Part shown: in pieces, positions 34,236 to 43,357 of the stretch
How positions within the stretch are numbered: position 1 is the stretch's first letter
Layout of the letters: each line of letters begins with the position of its first letter
Source of the DNA: Arthrobacter sp. S39
Lineage (GTDB): Bacteria > Actinomycetota > Actinomycetes > Actinomycetales > Micrococcaceae
Assembly (NCBI RefSeq): GCF_004320525.1
Contig: NZ_SIHX01000001.1
Span: 372,001-436,000, forward strand
DNA: 64,000 bases
Direction: 5' to 3'
The notes under the pieces: model-generated
Told to the model about the DNA's origin: nothing
The model's input: only the letters and a program-made list of their open reading frames with translations
Databases searched by the model: none
Translations under genes and position numbers: made by a program

Positions 34236-35099
34236 GTGAGGATCGACCTGCATGCCCACTCCAATGTTTCCGACGGCACGGAAACCCCCGCCGATGTGAT
34301 GGCCTCCGCTGCCCGGGCGGGGCTGGACGTCGTGGCGCTGACCGACCACGACTCCACGGACGGCTGGGCCGAAGCGTCGCTGGCAGCCGTGCAATTCGGC
34401 GTCGCGCTTGTTCCCGGCATGGAGGTTTCCTGCCGGACGGCGAAGGGGATCAGCGTGCACCTGCTGAGCTACCTGCACGATCCGGACCACCCGGGGCTGC
34501 TGGAGGAGATCACCAAGGCCAAGGACGCCCGCCTCACCCGCGCCGAGCGCATGGTCACCCTGCTCGCTGAGGACTACCCGCTGACATGGGACGACGTCAT
34601 CCACCATGTGGCGCCCGGCGCAACCCTGGGGCGGCCCCACATCGCGGATGCCCTGGTGGCGGCCGGCGTCGTGGCTGACCGGTCGGAGGCATTCACGTCC
34701 ATCCTGACGTCCCATTCACGCTACTTCGTCCAGCACTACGCACCCGACCCGGCCACCGCCGTCGAACTGGTCCGTGCCGCAGGTGGTGTCCCGGTGTTTG
34801 CCCACCCGGTCGCTTCCGCGCGGGGCCGGATCGTGGGGGAGCGCACGTACCGGGAGATGATCGACGCAGGCCTGGTTGGCTTGGAGATCGACCACCGGGA
34901 CAACCCGGAGGAGGGCCGCGAGTTCCTCCGGGGCCTTGCCTCAGAGCACGGACTGCTGATTACGGGTTCGTCCGACTATCACGGGACAGGCAAGCCAAAC
35001 CTGCTGGGGGAGAACCTGACAGCGCCGGAAGTGCTGGCCCGGATCGAGGAAATGGGCACGGGAACGGCCGTGGTCCGACCGGGTTCCGCAGCATCTTGA
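34236..35099 (+). CDS. PHP-domain phosphoesterase
   Basis: A 287-residue protein of the polymerase-histidinol phosphatase fold. Metal-binding blocks are DLHAHSNVSDG, ALTDHDSTDG, PGMEVSC, a FAHPVA segment and GSSDYHGTG. It is close to the YciV/RNase AM group that acts on 3',5'-nucleoside bisphosphates or RNA 5' ends; which of these cannot be settled here. TAGGCT six bases before GTG indicates a leaderless mRNA. Divergent from pepP over 71 bp. Confidence 0.88.
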   Translation: MRIDLHAHSNVSDGTETPADVMASAARAGLDVVALTDHDSTDGWAEASLAAVQFGVALVPGMEVSCRTAKGISVHLLSYLHDPDHPGLLEEITKAKDARLTRAERMVTLLAEDYPLTWDDVIHHVAPGATLGRPHIADALVAAGVVADRSEAFTSILTSHSRYFVQHYAPDPATAVELVRAAGGVPVFAHPVASARGRIVGERTYREMIDAGLVGLEIDHRDNPEEGREFLRGLASEHGLLITGSSDYHGTGKPNLLGENLTAPEVLARIEEMGTGTAVVRPGSAAS

Positions 35100-35202
35100 C
35101 GGGCAGTCCCGGCTGAGTAACGTTTGTCTTGCTGGGCTGGTTTGGAACGCAAAAAAGGTCTCGTCGCCATGCAGTATTTCTTACGGTAGACGGAGAGAAA
35201 CC

Positions 35203-35580
35203 ATGTTTAGGAAGTCAATCGCCGCGGCTGGCCTTGCCGCAGCTTTTATGTTCATTCCCGCCACAGCTAACGCGTTGGACTGTATCAACGTCAGCAGGCC
35301 GCCCGCAGCCTGTGGTGCTGTCTGCACAGACGGCCCCATCCTGAACGGCAACTGGGGGTGGCTGCCGAGTGTCTTCCCCGGAGCTCCTGAAGTCTGGGCA
35401 TTTGTCCCACCGGGTACCGTCCAGGACTTTGGTCTGCCTGGCGAAAAAGGCAACTTCCAGAGCGGCGAAGGTTTTGCGCTGCTGGTCAACGCCATCTGCG
35501 ATTCGCAGGGATCGGTACTGGTCAGCCGGCAGACTGACCACGGGATCCAATTGATGGAAGGCTGCCCGAAGAGCCAGTGA
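35203..35580 (+). CDS. Small secreted cysteine-containing protein, unknown
   Basis: A 125-residue protein with a clear signal peptide (MFRKSIAAAGLAAAFMFIPA, cut after ANA). The mature part of about 100 residues has five Cys (CINVSRPPAACGAVCTDG, then AICDSQ and EGCPKSQ near the end), pointing to two disulfides. I know no family. GGAGA precedes the ATG. Codon use is a little less GC-biased than in neighbours. It stands alone between the PHP gene and a convergent methyltransferase, closed by an inverted repeat. Confidence 0.75.
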   Translation: MFRKSIAAAGLAAAFMFIPATANALDCINVSRPPAACGAVCTDGPILNGNWGWLPSVFPGAPEVWAFVPPGTVQDFGLPGEKGNFQSGEGFALLVNAICDSQGSVLVSRQTDHGIQLMEGCPKSQ

Positions 35581-35596
35581 CGAAAGTAAGTCGCAC

Positions 35597-35630
35597 TAAG
35601 TGTCGTTTTGGAGGCTCAAAACGACACTTA
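35597..35630. repeat. Inverted repeat between the secreted-protein and methyltransferase genes
   Basis: TAAGTGTCGTTTT and AAAACGACACTTA, 13 bases each, flank an 8-base loop. It lies 16 bp past one stop and 7 bp before the other. The core TAAGTGTC is shared with the palindrome at 32505-32554. Confidence 0.75.
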
Positions 35631-35637
35631 CTGCTAC

Positions 35638-36510
35638 CTAGTTGGGCGGGTAGGACGTGAACATTGCCTTGGCACCCAGCCGCTTGGCCATGACGTCGAT
35701 AGCCGGCTGGTTCTGGTCCACGCACACGAACTTCCGGTCCAGTTTGGCCGCCACGGCGCCGAGCGTTCCCGAACCCGCGAAGAAGTCCAGGCACCAGTCC
35801 CCGGGCCGGCTCGAAGCGGCCACCACCCGGCGGATAAGGCCCTCGGGCTTCTGCGTGGGGTAGCCGGTTTTTTCCTTGCCCGTAGGCGAGACGATGGTGT
35901 GCCACCAGACATCGGTGGGCAGCTTTCCGAGCTCCCGTTTGGCAGGCGTGACCAGGCCGGGTGCCATGTACGGCTCGCGGTCAACCTCGGCGCTGTCGAA
36001 ATGGTACTTCGCCGGGTTCTTCACGTAGACCAGGATGTTGTCGTGCTTGGTGGGCCAGCGGTACTTGGCGCGGGCGCCGTAGTCGTAGGCCCAGATGATC
36101 TCGTTCAGGAAGCACTCCCGGCCGAAGATGGCGTCCAGCATCACCTTGGCGTAGTGGACTTCCCGGTAGTCCAGGTGGAGGTACAGGGTGCCGTCGTCCG
36201 CCAGCAGGCGCCAGGCTTCCACGAGCCGGGGCTCCAGGAACGACCAGTAATCGCTGAACGCGTCGTCGTAACGGTGCAGGGCGCCCTTGATGGTGTCATA
36301 GGAACGCCCCTTGAAGCCCACGCGGTCCCCGGATCCTTCGGCGTTGACCACCATCCGCGTTTCCTGGCGCTGCTGGGCCCGACCGGTGTTGAACGGCGGG
36401 TCCACGTAAATGAGTGTGAAGGCGCCGTCCGGCAGCGAGGGGAGGAATTCCGCGTTGTCCGCGTGTACCACCAGGTTGCTGCCGTCCGGCGCCCAGACAG
36501 ATTCAGTCAT
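35638..36510 (-). CDS. Orphan DNA methyltransferase, beta-class, probable N6-adenine
   Basis: A 290-residue N6/N4 methyltransferase. Motif IV DPPF lies at 37-40 and motif I (DFFAGSGTLG) comes late, near residue 245, the order of the beta class; DPPF rather than SPPY points to adenine. The target-recognition region is the middle part (YDYGARAKYRWPTKHDNILVY). No restriction enzyme gene is nearby, so it looks solitary, modifying the chromosome. It starts eight bases before the end of the DEAD-helicase gene and is probably co-transcribed with it. Confidence 0.88.
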   Translation of the reverse strand: MTESVWAPDGSNLVVHADNAEFLPSLPDGAFTLIYVDPPFNTGRAQQRQETRMVVNAEGSGDRVGFKGRSYDTIKGALHRYDDAFSDYWSFLEPRLVEAWRLLADDGTLYLHLDYREVHYAKVMLDAIFGRECFLNEIIWAYDYGARAKYRWPTKHDNILVYVKNPAKYHFDSAEVDREPYMAPGLVTPAKRELGKLPTDVWWHTIVSPTGKEKTGYPTQKPEGLIRRVVAASSRPGDWCLDFFAGSGTLGAVAAKLDRKFVCVDQNQPAIDVMAKRLGAKAMFTSYPPN

Positions 36511-36518
36511 GGAGGCTT

Positions 36519-38219
36519 TTAGGCCTCGGCGCTGCCCGGCTGCGTGCCGTTGTCGCCGCCGGCCACCACTTCGCCGTTGCGGCGGCGGGTACGGGTGCGG
36601 CTGCGGCGCGTGCGTGACTGGTCGCCGTCGGCCGGGGCCGAAGCCGCCGGTTCCGCGGCGGGACCGGTGCCGGCAGTCGCCGCGTCGGACGGACGACGGC
36701 GGCGCTCACCTGAGCGGCCTGCCGTTTCAGTCCCGGTGCGGCGGCTGGATGACCGGGCGCGGTCGCGGCTGCCGTCACGGCCGGCGTCGCGTCCGCTGTC
36801 TTTTGCGCCGTCCCGTCCGCCGGAGCGGGAGTTCTTCTTGCCCGTTTCGCCCAGGTCCTCAAGGACTTCGGCGTCAACACCGGCGAGCGTGCGCTTGTTG
36901 CGGGGCAGGCGGCCCTTGGTGCCCTCCGGAATGTCCAGCTCTTCGTAGAGGTGAGGTGAGGAGGAGTACGTCTCAACCGGCTCGGGGACGCTCAGGCCCA
37001 GTGCCTTGTTGATAAGGCCCCAGCGGGGCATGTCGTCCCAGTCCACAAACGTGACGGCGGTGCCCTTGTTGCCGGCGCGGCCGGTGCGGCCCACACGGTG
37101 CAGGTAGATCTTTTCGTCCTCGACGCACTGGTAGTTGATGACGTGCGTGACGTCGTCAACGTCGATGCCGCGGGCGGCGACATCCGTGGCCACCAGGACG
37201 TCGACCTTGTTGTTGCGGAAGGCACGCAGTGCCTGCTCGCGGGCGCCCTGGCCCAGGTCGCCGTGGATGGCGGCAGCCGCGAAGCCGCGGTCCACCAGTT
37301 CCTCGGCCACCTTCGCGGCGGTGCGCTTGGTCTTGGTGAAGATGATGGTCCGGCCGCGGCCGCGGGCCTGCAGGATGCGGGCAACAACCTCAATCTTGTC
37401 CATGCTGTGCGCACGGTAGATGAGCTGGCGGATGTCGCGCTTGGTCAGGCCCTCGTCGTCGGGGTCGGCCGCACGGATGTGGGTGGGCTGGGTCATGTAA
37501 CGGCGGGCCATGGCGATGACCGGGCCGGGCATGGTGGCGGAGAAAAGCAGCGTCTGGCGGACCGCGGGTGTACCTGCGATGAGCGTCTCCACGTCCGGCA
37601 GGAAGCCGAGGTCCAGCATCTCGTCGGCTTCGTCCAGGATGACGATCTTGACGTTTTTCAGGCTCAGGTGCTTCTGCTTGTAGAGGTCGATCAGGCGGCC
37701 GGGGGTGCCGACGACCACTTCGACGCCGTTCTGCAGGGCTTCCACCTGGGGCTCGTACGCGCGGCCGCCGTAGATGGTGGCGATGCGGGCATTGCGCTTG
37801 CGGGAGGCGGTCTGGAGGTCGTTGGCCACCTGCACTGCAAGTTCGCGGGTAGGAACGATCACCAGGGCCTGCGGGGCGCCCGGGACTGCGAGCTTGTCGA
37901 AACCGGGGTCGTCGCGGCCCACAACGCGCTGCAGCGCGGGGATGCCGAAGCCCAGGGTTTTGCCCGTACCGGTCTTGGCCTGTCCAATGATGTCGTGGCC
38001 CGAGAGCGCCACCGGCAGTGTCATGGCCTGGATGGGGAACGGGTGGGTGATCCCGGCGTCGGCCAGGGACTCCACGATATCGGCGCGGACGTTGAAGTCG
38101 GCGAAGGATTTCTCCTCGATCTCGTGCGGCTTTTCGTCCGAGATAATGGTTTCTTCGGGCTCGATGGTCTCGGTGCCGGAGTCGTCAGTCAGGAGTTGGT
38201 GGGTATGCAATTCACTCAC
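36519..38219 (-). CDS. DEAD-box ATP-dependent RNA helicase
   Basis: A 566-residue RNA helicase. Q motif (FADFNVRADIVESLADAGITHPFPIQ), Walker A AKTGTGKT, PTRELA, VILDEADEM, SATMP, TDVAARGIDVDDVTHVINY and HRVGRTGRAG are all present. The C-terminal 130 residues are Arg/Ser/Gly-rich and low complexity, as in cold-shock helicases that remodel RNA. It starts at GTG 38219 after a 286-bp leader, suggesting control at the RNA level. It resembles RhlE/DeaD types; the exact branch is not clear. RNase and methyltransferase genes flank it. Confidence 0.93.
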   Translation of the reverse strand: MSELHTHQLLTDDSGTETIEPEETIISDEKPHEIEEKSFADFNVRADIVESLADAGITHPFPIQAMTLPVALSGHDIIGQAKTGTGKTLGFGIPALQRVVGRDDPGFDKLAVPGAPQALVIVPTRELAVQVANDLQTASRKRNARIATIYGGRAYEPQVEALQNGVEVVVGTPGRLIDLYKQKHLSLKNVKIVILDEADEMLDLGFLPDVETLIAGTPAVRQTLLFSATMPGPVIAMARRYMTQPTHIRAADPDDEGLTKRDIRQLIYRAHSMDKIEVVARILQARGRGRTIIFTKTKRTAAKVAEELVDRGFAAAAIHGDLGQGAREQALRAFRNNKVDVLVATDVAARGIDVDDVTHVINYQCVEDEKIYLHRVGRTGRAGNKGTAVTFVDWDDMPRWGLINKALGLSVPEPVETYSSSPHLYEELDIPEGTKGRLPRNKRTLAGVDAEVLEDLGETGKKNSRSGGRDGAKDSGRDAGRDGSRDRARSSSRRTGTETAGRSGERRRRPSDAATAGTGPAAEPAASAPADGDQSRTRRSRTRTRRRNGEVVAGGDNGTQPGSAEA

Positions 38220-38505
38220 AGGGGAGTTTCCTTATTCTTTTGGGCATTGGCGCTGCCTGCTCAACGGGCCGGCCAACGTGGCCGTTCCGGAGCACGCTCG
38301 AAGCGCGCAAGCAAATCCAGTGGAAGCCGATCGCGGGCTATCTAATGCTGGCACTGGTGACCAGCGGGTGTATCTCAAGATCGCGTAGGGGCGGGCTTGT
38401 TGAATTCAAAATCAAGGAAATCAACGACCGGGCATCCATATCTACTTCTTCAGTCTACCGGCAAGGACTCCTAATCCCGGCTTTGCCGCTTCTGCAGCCC
38501 CGCGG
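38220..38505 (-). other. 286-bp intergenic leader upstream of the DEAD-box helicase gene
   Basis: Longest gap on this stretch. It contains no convincing gene: a plus-strand frame here begins at TTG and has no ribosome site. A G+C-poorer patch near 38400-38460 may hold the promoter, but I could not find a well-spaced -35/-10 pair. A long leader would fit the known post-transcriptional control of cold-shock helicase mRNAs. Confidence 0.4.
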
Positions 38506-40014
38506 CTAACTGACGAGCTCGAAATGGACTTCCCGCGTGGCGATGTCTGAGGAGAGAAGCCGGACTCGGACCTTGGTGCCTGATTCGAGGTCTCCGGCGC
38601 AGCGGGCGGTGACTGCGGGTTCGGCGATCTGGATGATCCCGGAGGGGCCGTTCCCGTTCCTTCCATTGCCGTTGCCATTTCCGTTGGGGCCGTTGCCGCC
38701 ACTCTTTTCATTCCCGTCCTTCTGCGGCTTGGACCCGGAAATGACAATCGCGTCGAATTCCTGTCCGACGTGGTTGACCAGCAGGGCAGCTTCGACTGTG
38801 TCCAGGGCCAGCCGCTCCATCCGGGCGGCCAGCTGGTCGGAGCCGGCCATAATCCCCGGAAGCGAAGGCAGTGCCTCGCGTGCCCAGCCCGGGACCGGTT
38901 TTCCGTTGCTGAGGGCGTCGCAGATCACCAGGACGAAACGGTCCACCAGTCGGCGGAGCGGAGCTGTGGTGTGGGCGTAGGCCGCACCGATCGCGGACTG
39001 GATGGCGTCGTCCGGGATCCCGCCGTCGAATGCCGTGTAGCTGGCACCACGGAAGAGCATTCCGGCCGAGTGCATGATGGCGAGTTGCCGGGGGACGGTG
39101 GGGTCGAGTGTGCGGAGGTACTCCCCGTAGCCGGTCTTCCCGTCCCAGGGTTTGCCCAGCGCCTCGGTCTGCAGCCGGAAGTGCCGCAGGGACCGTTCGT
39201 CAGGTGCCGGCATGGTCCGCAGGATGCCGACTTTGCCTTCGAGCATCAGCGTGGCGGCGGCCATTCCGGTCATCAGCGAGATCTGGGCGTTCCAGTCCTC
39301 CACGGGGAGCTGCGGAGCCGCGGCGATCCGGTAGCCGCCGTCGGGAAGCTGGACGATCTCCTGCTCGGGCATGTTCAGGCTCGCGCCATCGCGTTCCCGT
39401 TCCAGCTCAACGCGTTTGAGGCCCACTTCCTTCAGGAGCTGAAGCACCGGTGAAGCCGTTCCGGCGTCGAGTTCCGCCTGTGCCCCCTTGTAGCTGAGTT
39501 TGGCCCGGCTGCGGACGCTCGCCCTTTGGACGGCCACGGTGGTTACCTGGGCGGCCTGGTCCAGCTGGAAGTCCCAGACAAAGGCAGAGCAGAGCTGGCC
39601 TGCCAGGAGGCTGCCGGCCCCCTCGCTGATGACCTCCGGATGCAGCGGGATTCGGCCGTCCGGCGCATAGAACGTCTGTCCCCGGCGGCGCGTCTCGCCG
39701 TCCAGCGGACCGCCGGGCGCCACGAAAGCGGGAACGTCTGCGATGGCGTAGAGGACCCGGTAGCCGCTGCCGGCCGGCTCAATGAACAGGGCCTGGTCAA
39801 GGTCGGTGGAGGACTCCGGATCGATGGTGAGGAAGTCAACACCGGTCAGGTCGGCGTCCGGAAGCTGCCGGGAGGCGACGGCGGCCTCGGCATCACGGAC
39901 GGCGTCTGCCGGATAGGCGCCCGGCAGTTCCAGCTCGCTCCGCAGCGCGCCCAGTGCCTCCTCGAGGGCATTGTTGTGCTCGTGGACATTAGGGGCCAAC
40001 CGATGATGTGACAC
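38506..40014 (-). CDS. RNase II/RNB-domain exoribonuclease
   Basis: A 502-residue 3'-5' exoribonuclease. The RNB signature FLTIDPESSTDLDQA near residues 60-75 carries the catalytic Asp set, and DVPAFVAPGGPLDGE, RGQTFYAPDGRIPLHPEV follow. The N-terminal cold-shock domain is absent, as in many actinobacterial forms; an S1-like C-terminal end (GTKVRVRLLSSDI) is present after a Gly/Asn-rich insert (38650-38702). A TACCCT box ends seven bases before the GTG, so the mRNA is likely leaderless. The DEAD-box helicase gene follows downstream. Confidence 0.88.
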   Translation of the reverse strand: MSHHRLAPNVHEHNNALEEALGALRSELELPGAYPADAVRDAEAAVASRQLPDADLTGVDFLTIDPESSTDLDQALFIEPAGSGYRVLYAIADVPAFVAPGGPLDGETRRRGQTFYAPDGRIPLHPEVISEGAGSLLAGQLCSAFVWDFQLDQAAQVTTVAVQRASVRSRAKLSYKGAQAELDAGTASPVLQLLKEVGLKRVELERERDGASLNMPEQEIVQLPDGGYRIAAAPQLPVEDWNAQISLMTGMAAATLMLEGKVGILRTMPAPDERSLRHFRLQTEALGKPWDGKTGYGEYLRTLDPTVPRQLAIMHSAGMLFRGASYTAFDGGIPDDAIQSAIGAAYAHTTAPLRRLVDRFVLVICDALSNGKPVPGWAREALPSLPGIMAGSDQLAARMERLALDTVEAALLVNHVGQEFDAIVISGSKPQKDGNEKSGGNGPNGNGNGNGRNGNGPSGIIQIAEPAVTARCAGDLESGTKVRVRLLSSDIATREVHFELVS

Positions 40015-40021
40015 GAAAATC

Positions 40022-40027
40022 AGGGTA
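40022..40027 (-). promoter_or_regulatory. -10 box of the RNB nuclease gene, leaderless spacing
   Basis: On the minus strand TACCCT is followed by seven bases and the GTG at 40014. Confidence 0.55.
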
Positions 40028-40076
40028 GCCCGATTTTCGCCGAAAATGCACGCAATCGGTCCCCCGGCCGGCAGTC

Positions 40077-40814
40077 CTAGGAGTTGGCGGCGTCCAGGGC
40101 CGCAAGGAGTGCCGACGCGGCCGCGGCAGGGTCCGCGGCTTCGGTGATGGCCCGGACCACCACAACCCTGCTGGCACCCGCTTCCACCACCTGCTCCACG
40201 TTGCCCAGGTCAACGCCCCCGATGGCGAACCAGGGCACAGTTGGCCCGCCGGAAACGGACGCGGCCTGGTTCGCCGCTTCCGCCGCGTACTTCACAAGAT
40301 CAAGCCCGACGGCGGCCCGGCCGGGTTTGGTGGGCGTGGCCCAGACCGGTCCAACACAGAAATAGTCGAGTCCGCCGGGGCCGGCGGCGGCCGCGGACGC
40401 GGTGATGGCGCCGTCGATCTGCCCGGTGGTGTGGGTGGACAGCCCGATGACGCCGGCATCCTGGACGAGCGAGCGTGCCGCAGCAAGCGGAAGGTCCTTT
40501 TGACCCACATGGAAGACCGGCGCCCCCGACAGCACTGCGACGTCGGCGCGGTCGTTCACGGCCCACAGCCGCCCGTGGCGCTCGGCCGCCTCTTTCAGTA
40601 CCGCCAGCAGCTCAAGTTCCTCCGCCGCCTCGATGGTCTTGTCGCGGAGCTGGATGATGTCCACGCCGCCGGCGAAGGCCGCATCCACAAACCCGGCGAA
40701 GTCGCCGCGGTCCTTTCGCGCATCCGTGCACAAGTACAGCCGGGCGCTGCTGAGGGCGTCGGACCGGAGTGCGGTGGTGGAAAGTACGGTGCTGTTGGAA
40801 AGGGCGTGGTTCAT
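40077..40814 (-). CDS. thiE: Thiamine-phosphate synthase ThiE
   Basis: A 245-residue TIM-barrel enzyme joining the pyrimidine and thiazole halves of thiamine. Visible blocks: [68 protein letters not shown] and WFAIGGVD. A 20-residue N-terminal tail is longer than usual. A TACTCT box is seven bases from the ATG, so thiE is probably leaderless and, unlike thiOSG, not under the TPP riboswitch that lies on the opposite side of the same gap. Confidence 0.95.
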   Translation of the reverse strand: MNHALSNSTVLSTTALRSDALSSARLYLCTDARKDRGDFAGFVDAAFAGGVDIIQLRDKTIEAAEELELLAVLKEAAERHGRLWAVNDRADVAVLSGAPVFHVGQKDLPLAAARSLVQDAGVIGLSTHTTGQIDGAITASAAAAGPGGLDYFCVGPVWATPTKPGRAAVGLDLVKYAAEAANQAASVSGGPTVPWFAIGGVDLGNVEQVVEAGASRVVVVRAITEAADPAAAASALLAALDAANS

Positions 40815-40821
40815 GGAAACC

Positions 40822-40840
40822 AGAGTAGTTCCTCTAAACT
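40822..40840. promoter_or_regulatory. Divergent promoter boxes of thiE and thiO
   Basis: TACTCT (minus, 40827-40822) lies seven bases before the thiE ATG, and TAAACT (plus, 40835-40840) would start the riboswitch transcript near 40847. The two are only eight bases apart. Confidence 0.45.
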
Positions 40841-40851
40841 GGGCAGGTACT

Positions 40852-40947
40852 GCGGGAGCCCGTGGCAGCTGTCATAAAGCGGCCGGGCTGAGAGGGCGTC
40901 AGAGCCGACCGCTTGACCTGATCCGGCTAGTACCGGCGTAGGGAAGG
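40852..40947 (+). promoter_or_regulatory. TPP riboswitch (THI element) upstream of thiO
   Basis: The conserved blocks are present in order: GGGAGC opening, GGCTGAGAGGG, then ACCGCTTGACCTGATCCGG and TAGTACCGGCGTAGGGAAGG. The last block holds a Shine-Dalgarno-like GGAAGG seven bases before the thiO ATG (40954), so TPP binding would most likely block translation rather than transcription; no separate terminator follows. Confidence 0.96.
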
Positions 40948-40953
40948 AAACAC

Positions 40954-42252
40954 ATGGTCCCCCCAACGGGCAGTCCGTCCGCTGCCGCGTCCGCTGAACT
41001 GCATGCGGACGTCGCCGTCATCGGGGGCGGCGTGATCGGCCACGGCATCGCCTGGGAGGCCAGGCGCTCGGGCCGTTCGGTGGTGGTCATTGATGACGCG
41101 CCCGGTTCCGGCGCCAGCTGGGCTGCCGCCGGCATGCTCGCCCCCGTGAGCGAGCTGCACTACCAGGAGGAAGACCTCCTGGAGCTGATGCTCGAATCCT
41201 CGGGACAGTGGCCGGCGTTCGCGGCGGACCTGTCCCGAGACGCCCCGGCTGACACCGGCTACCTGGCCACACCGACGCTCGCCATCGGCGCGGACGCCGC
41301 CGACCGCCGCGCCCTGATGGACCTGCGGGCCGTACAGCTGGCCCACGGGCTGGAGATTGAACCGTTGACCGTCCGTGAAGCCAGGAGCCGCGAGCCGCTC
41401 CTGAGCCCTGCCATCTCCTGCGCCCTGGACATTCCCGCGGACCACCAGGTGGATCCCCGCAAGCTCGTGGCATGCCTGCGCCGGGCGTTGGCCAGCCACG
41501 GCGAAGATCCACGTTCCGCAGTCACGGGTGCGCTCGACGGTTTCGCCGTCGCCGACCGCGCGTCGTCCCTGGTGTGGGAGGACGGCCGGGTTACCGGCGC
41601 CAGGCTGGCGGGCGGGGGACTGGTGACCGCCGGGGAAACCGTAGTGGCCAACGGGCTGCAAGCGGCCTCCCTGGGCGGATTGCCCGCCGGGCTCCGGTTG
41701 CCGCTGCGTCCGGTGCACGGGGATATCCTCCGGCTGCGCGTCCCGGAACACCTCCGTCCACTGGTGACCGCCACTGTCCGCGGCCTGGTCCGGGGCGTGC
41801 CGGTGTACATCGTTCCCCGGCGTGACGGCACAGTGGTTATCGGCGCCACCCAGCGCGAGGACGCCCTGGCTGCGTCCGGCCCGGAGGGCGGCGGAGGCGC
41901 CGCCGGCGTCTCGGCGGGCGGCGTTTACCAGCTGCTCCGCGACGCCCAGGTGCTGGTGCCGGCCGTCGCCGAGCTGGAGCTGCTGGAAAGCACCGCCAGG
42001 GCCCGTCCCGCCACGCCCGACAATGCGCCGCTGCTGGGCCGAGTCGACTTCCCTGAAAGCCGCGGACACGTGCCCGGCCTCATAATGGCCACCGGCTTCT
42101 TTCGCCACGGCGTGCTGCTGACGCCCGCAGCGGCCACCATCTGCCGGGACCTCATGGACGGGCGGACGGATCCGCGCTGGCTCCCGTTCAGCCCGGCCAG
42201 GTTCTCCGGCCAACGCCCTTCCACCGTTCAACCCACCAAGGAACACGCATGA
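40954..42252 (+). CDS. thiO: Glycine oxidase ThiO
   Basis: A 432-residue FAD-dependent oxidase that turns glycine into iminoglycine for thiazole synthesis. FAD motif VAVIGGGVIGHG at about 21-32, SGASWAAAGMLAP, and the C-terminal ARPATPDNAPLLG and LIMATGFFRHGVLL match the DAO/ThiO family. It is the first gene behind the TPP riboswitch; its stop overlaps the thiS start by four bases. Confidence 0.95.
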   Translation: MVPPTGSPSAAASAELHADVAVIGGGVIGHGIAWEARRSGRSVVVIDDAPGSGASWAAAGMLAPVSELHYQEEDLLELMLESSGQWPAFAADLSRDAPADTGYLATPTLAIGADAADRRALMDLRAVQLAHGLEIEPLTVREARSREPLLSPAISCALDIPADHQVDPRKLVACLRRALASHGEDPRSAVTGALDGFAVADRASSLVWEDGRVTGARLAGGGLVTAGETVVANGLQAASLGGLPAGLRLPLRPVHGDILRLRVPEHLRPLVTATVRGLVRGVPVYIVPRRDGTVVIGATQREDALAASGPEGGGGAAGVSAGGVYQLLRDAQVLVPAVAELELLESTARARPATPDNAPLLGRVDFPESRGHVPGLIMATGFFRHGVLLTPAAATICRDLMDGRTDPRWLPFSPARFSGQRPSTVQPTKEHA

Positions 42253-42485
42253 ACATCACCCTCAACGGCACGCAGCACGCCGTGTCCGACGGCGCCTCCA
42301 TCACCACGCTGGTCAGCCAGATCACCGGTCGGCCCCTCGCCGCCAACGGACAGGCGACGGACGGCCAGAAACTGGGTGTCGCCGTCGCCCACAATTCCGA
42401 AGTAGTACCCCGAAGCCAGTGGTACGTCACGGCGCTCGCCGAAGGTGACGACGTCGAACTGGTCACCGCAGTCCAGGGAGGCTGA
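42249..42485 (+). CDS. thiS: Sulfur carrier protein ThiS
   Basis: A 78-residue ubiquitin-like protein ending in GG, the residue that carries the thiocarboxylate sulfur. MNITLNG at the start and AEGDDVELVTAVQGG at the end are characteristic. It donates sulfur to ThiG. ATGA overlap with thiO, three bases before thiG. Confidence 0.95.
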   Translation: MNITLNGTQHAVSDGASITTLVSQITGRPLAANGQATDGQKLGVAVAHNSEVVPRSQWYVTALAEGDDVELVTAVQGG

Positions 42486-43298
<813 letters not shown>

Positions 43299-43357
43299 CC
43301 CTCTCCCGCCGGGGTCCACCGGCGCCGCTCCCGCACGACGACCCGAGGGAGACAGCC

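Noticed and set aside
38240..38509. 89-residue plus-strand frame with a lipobox-like LVTSGC in the helicase leader
   Set aside because: It begins at TTG, has no ribosome site, lacks a hydrophobic signal at the start and runs into the nuclease gene.
42249..42485. Alternative call of MoaD for the GG-ending carrier
   Set aside because: It lies between thiO and thiG with overlapping stops and starts behind a TPP riboswitch, so ThiS is the better call.
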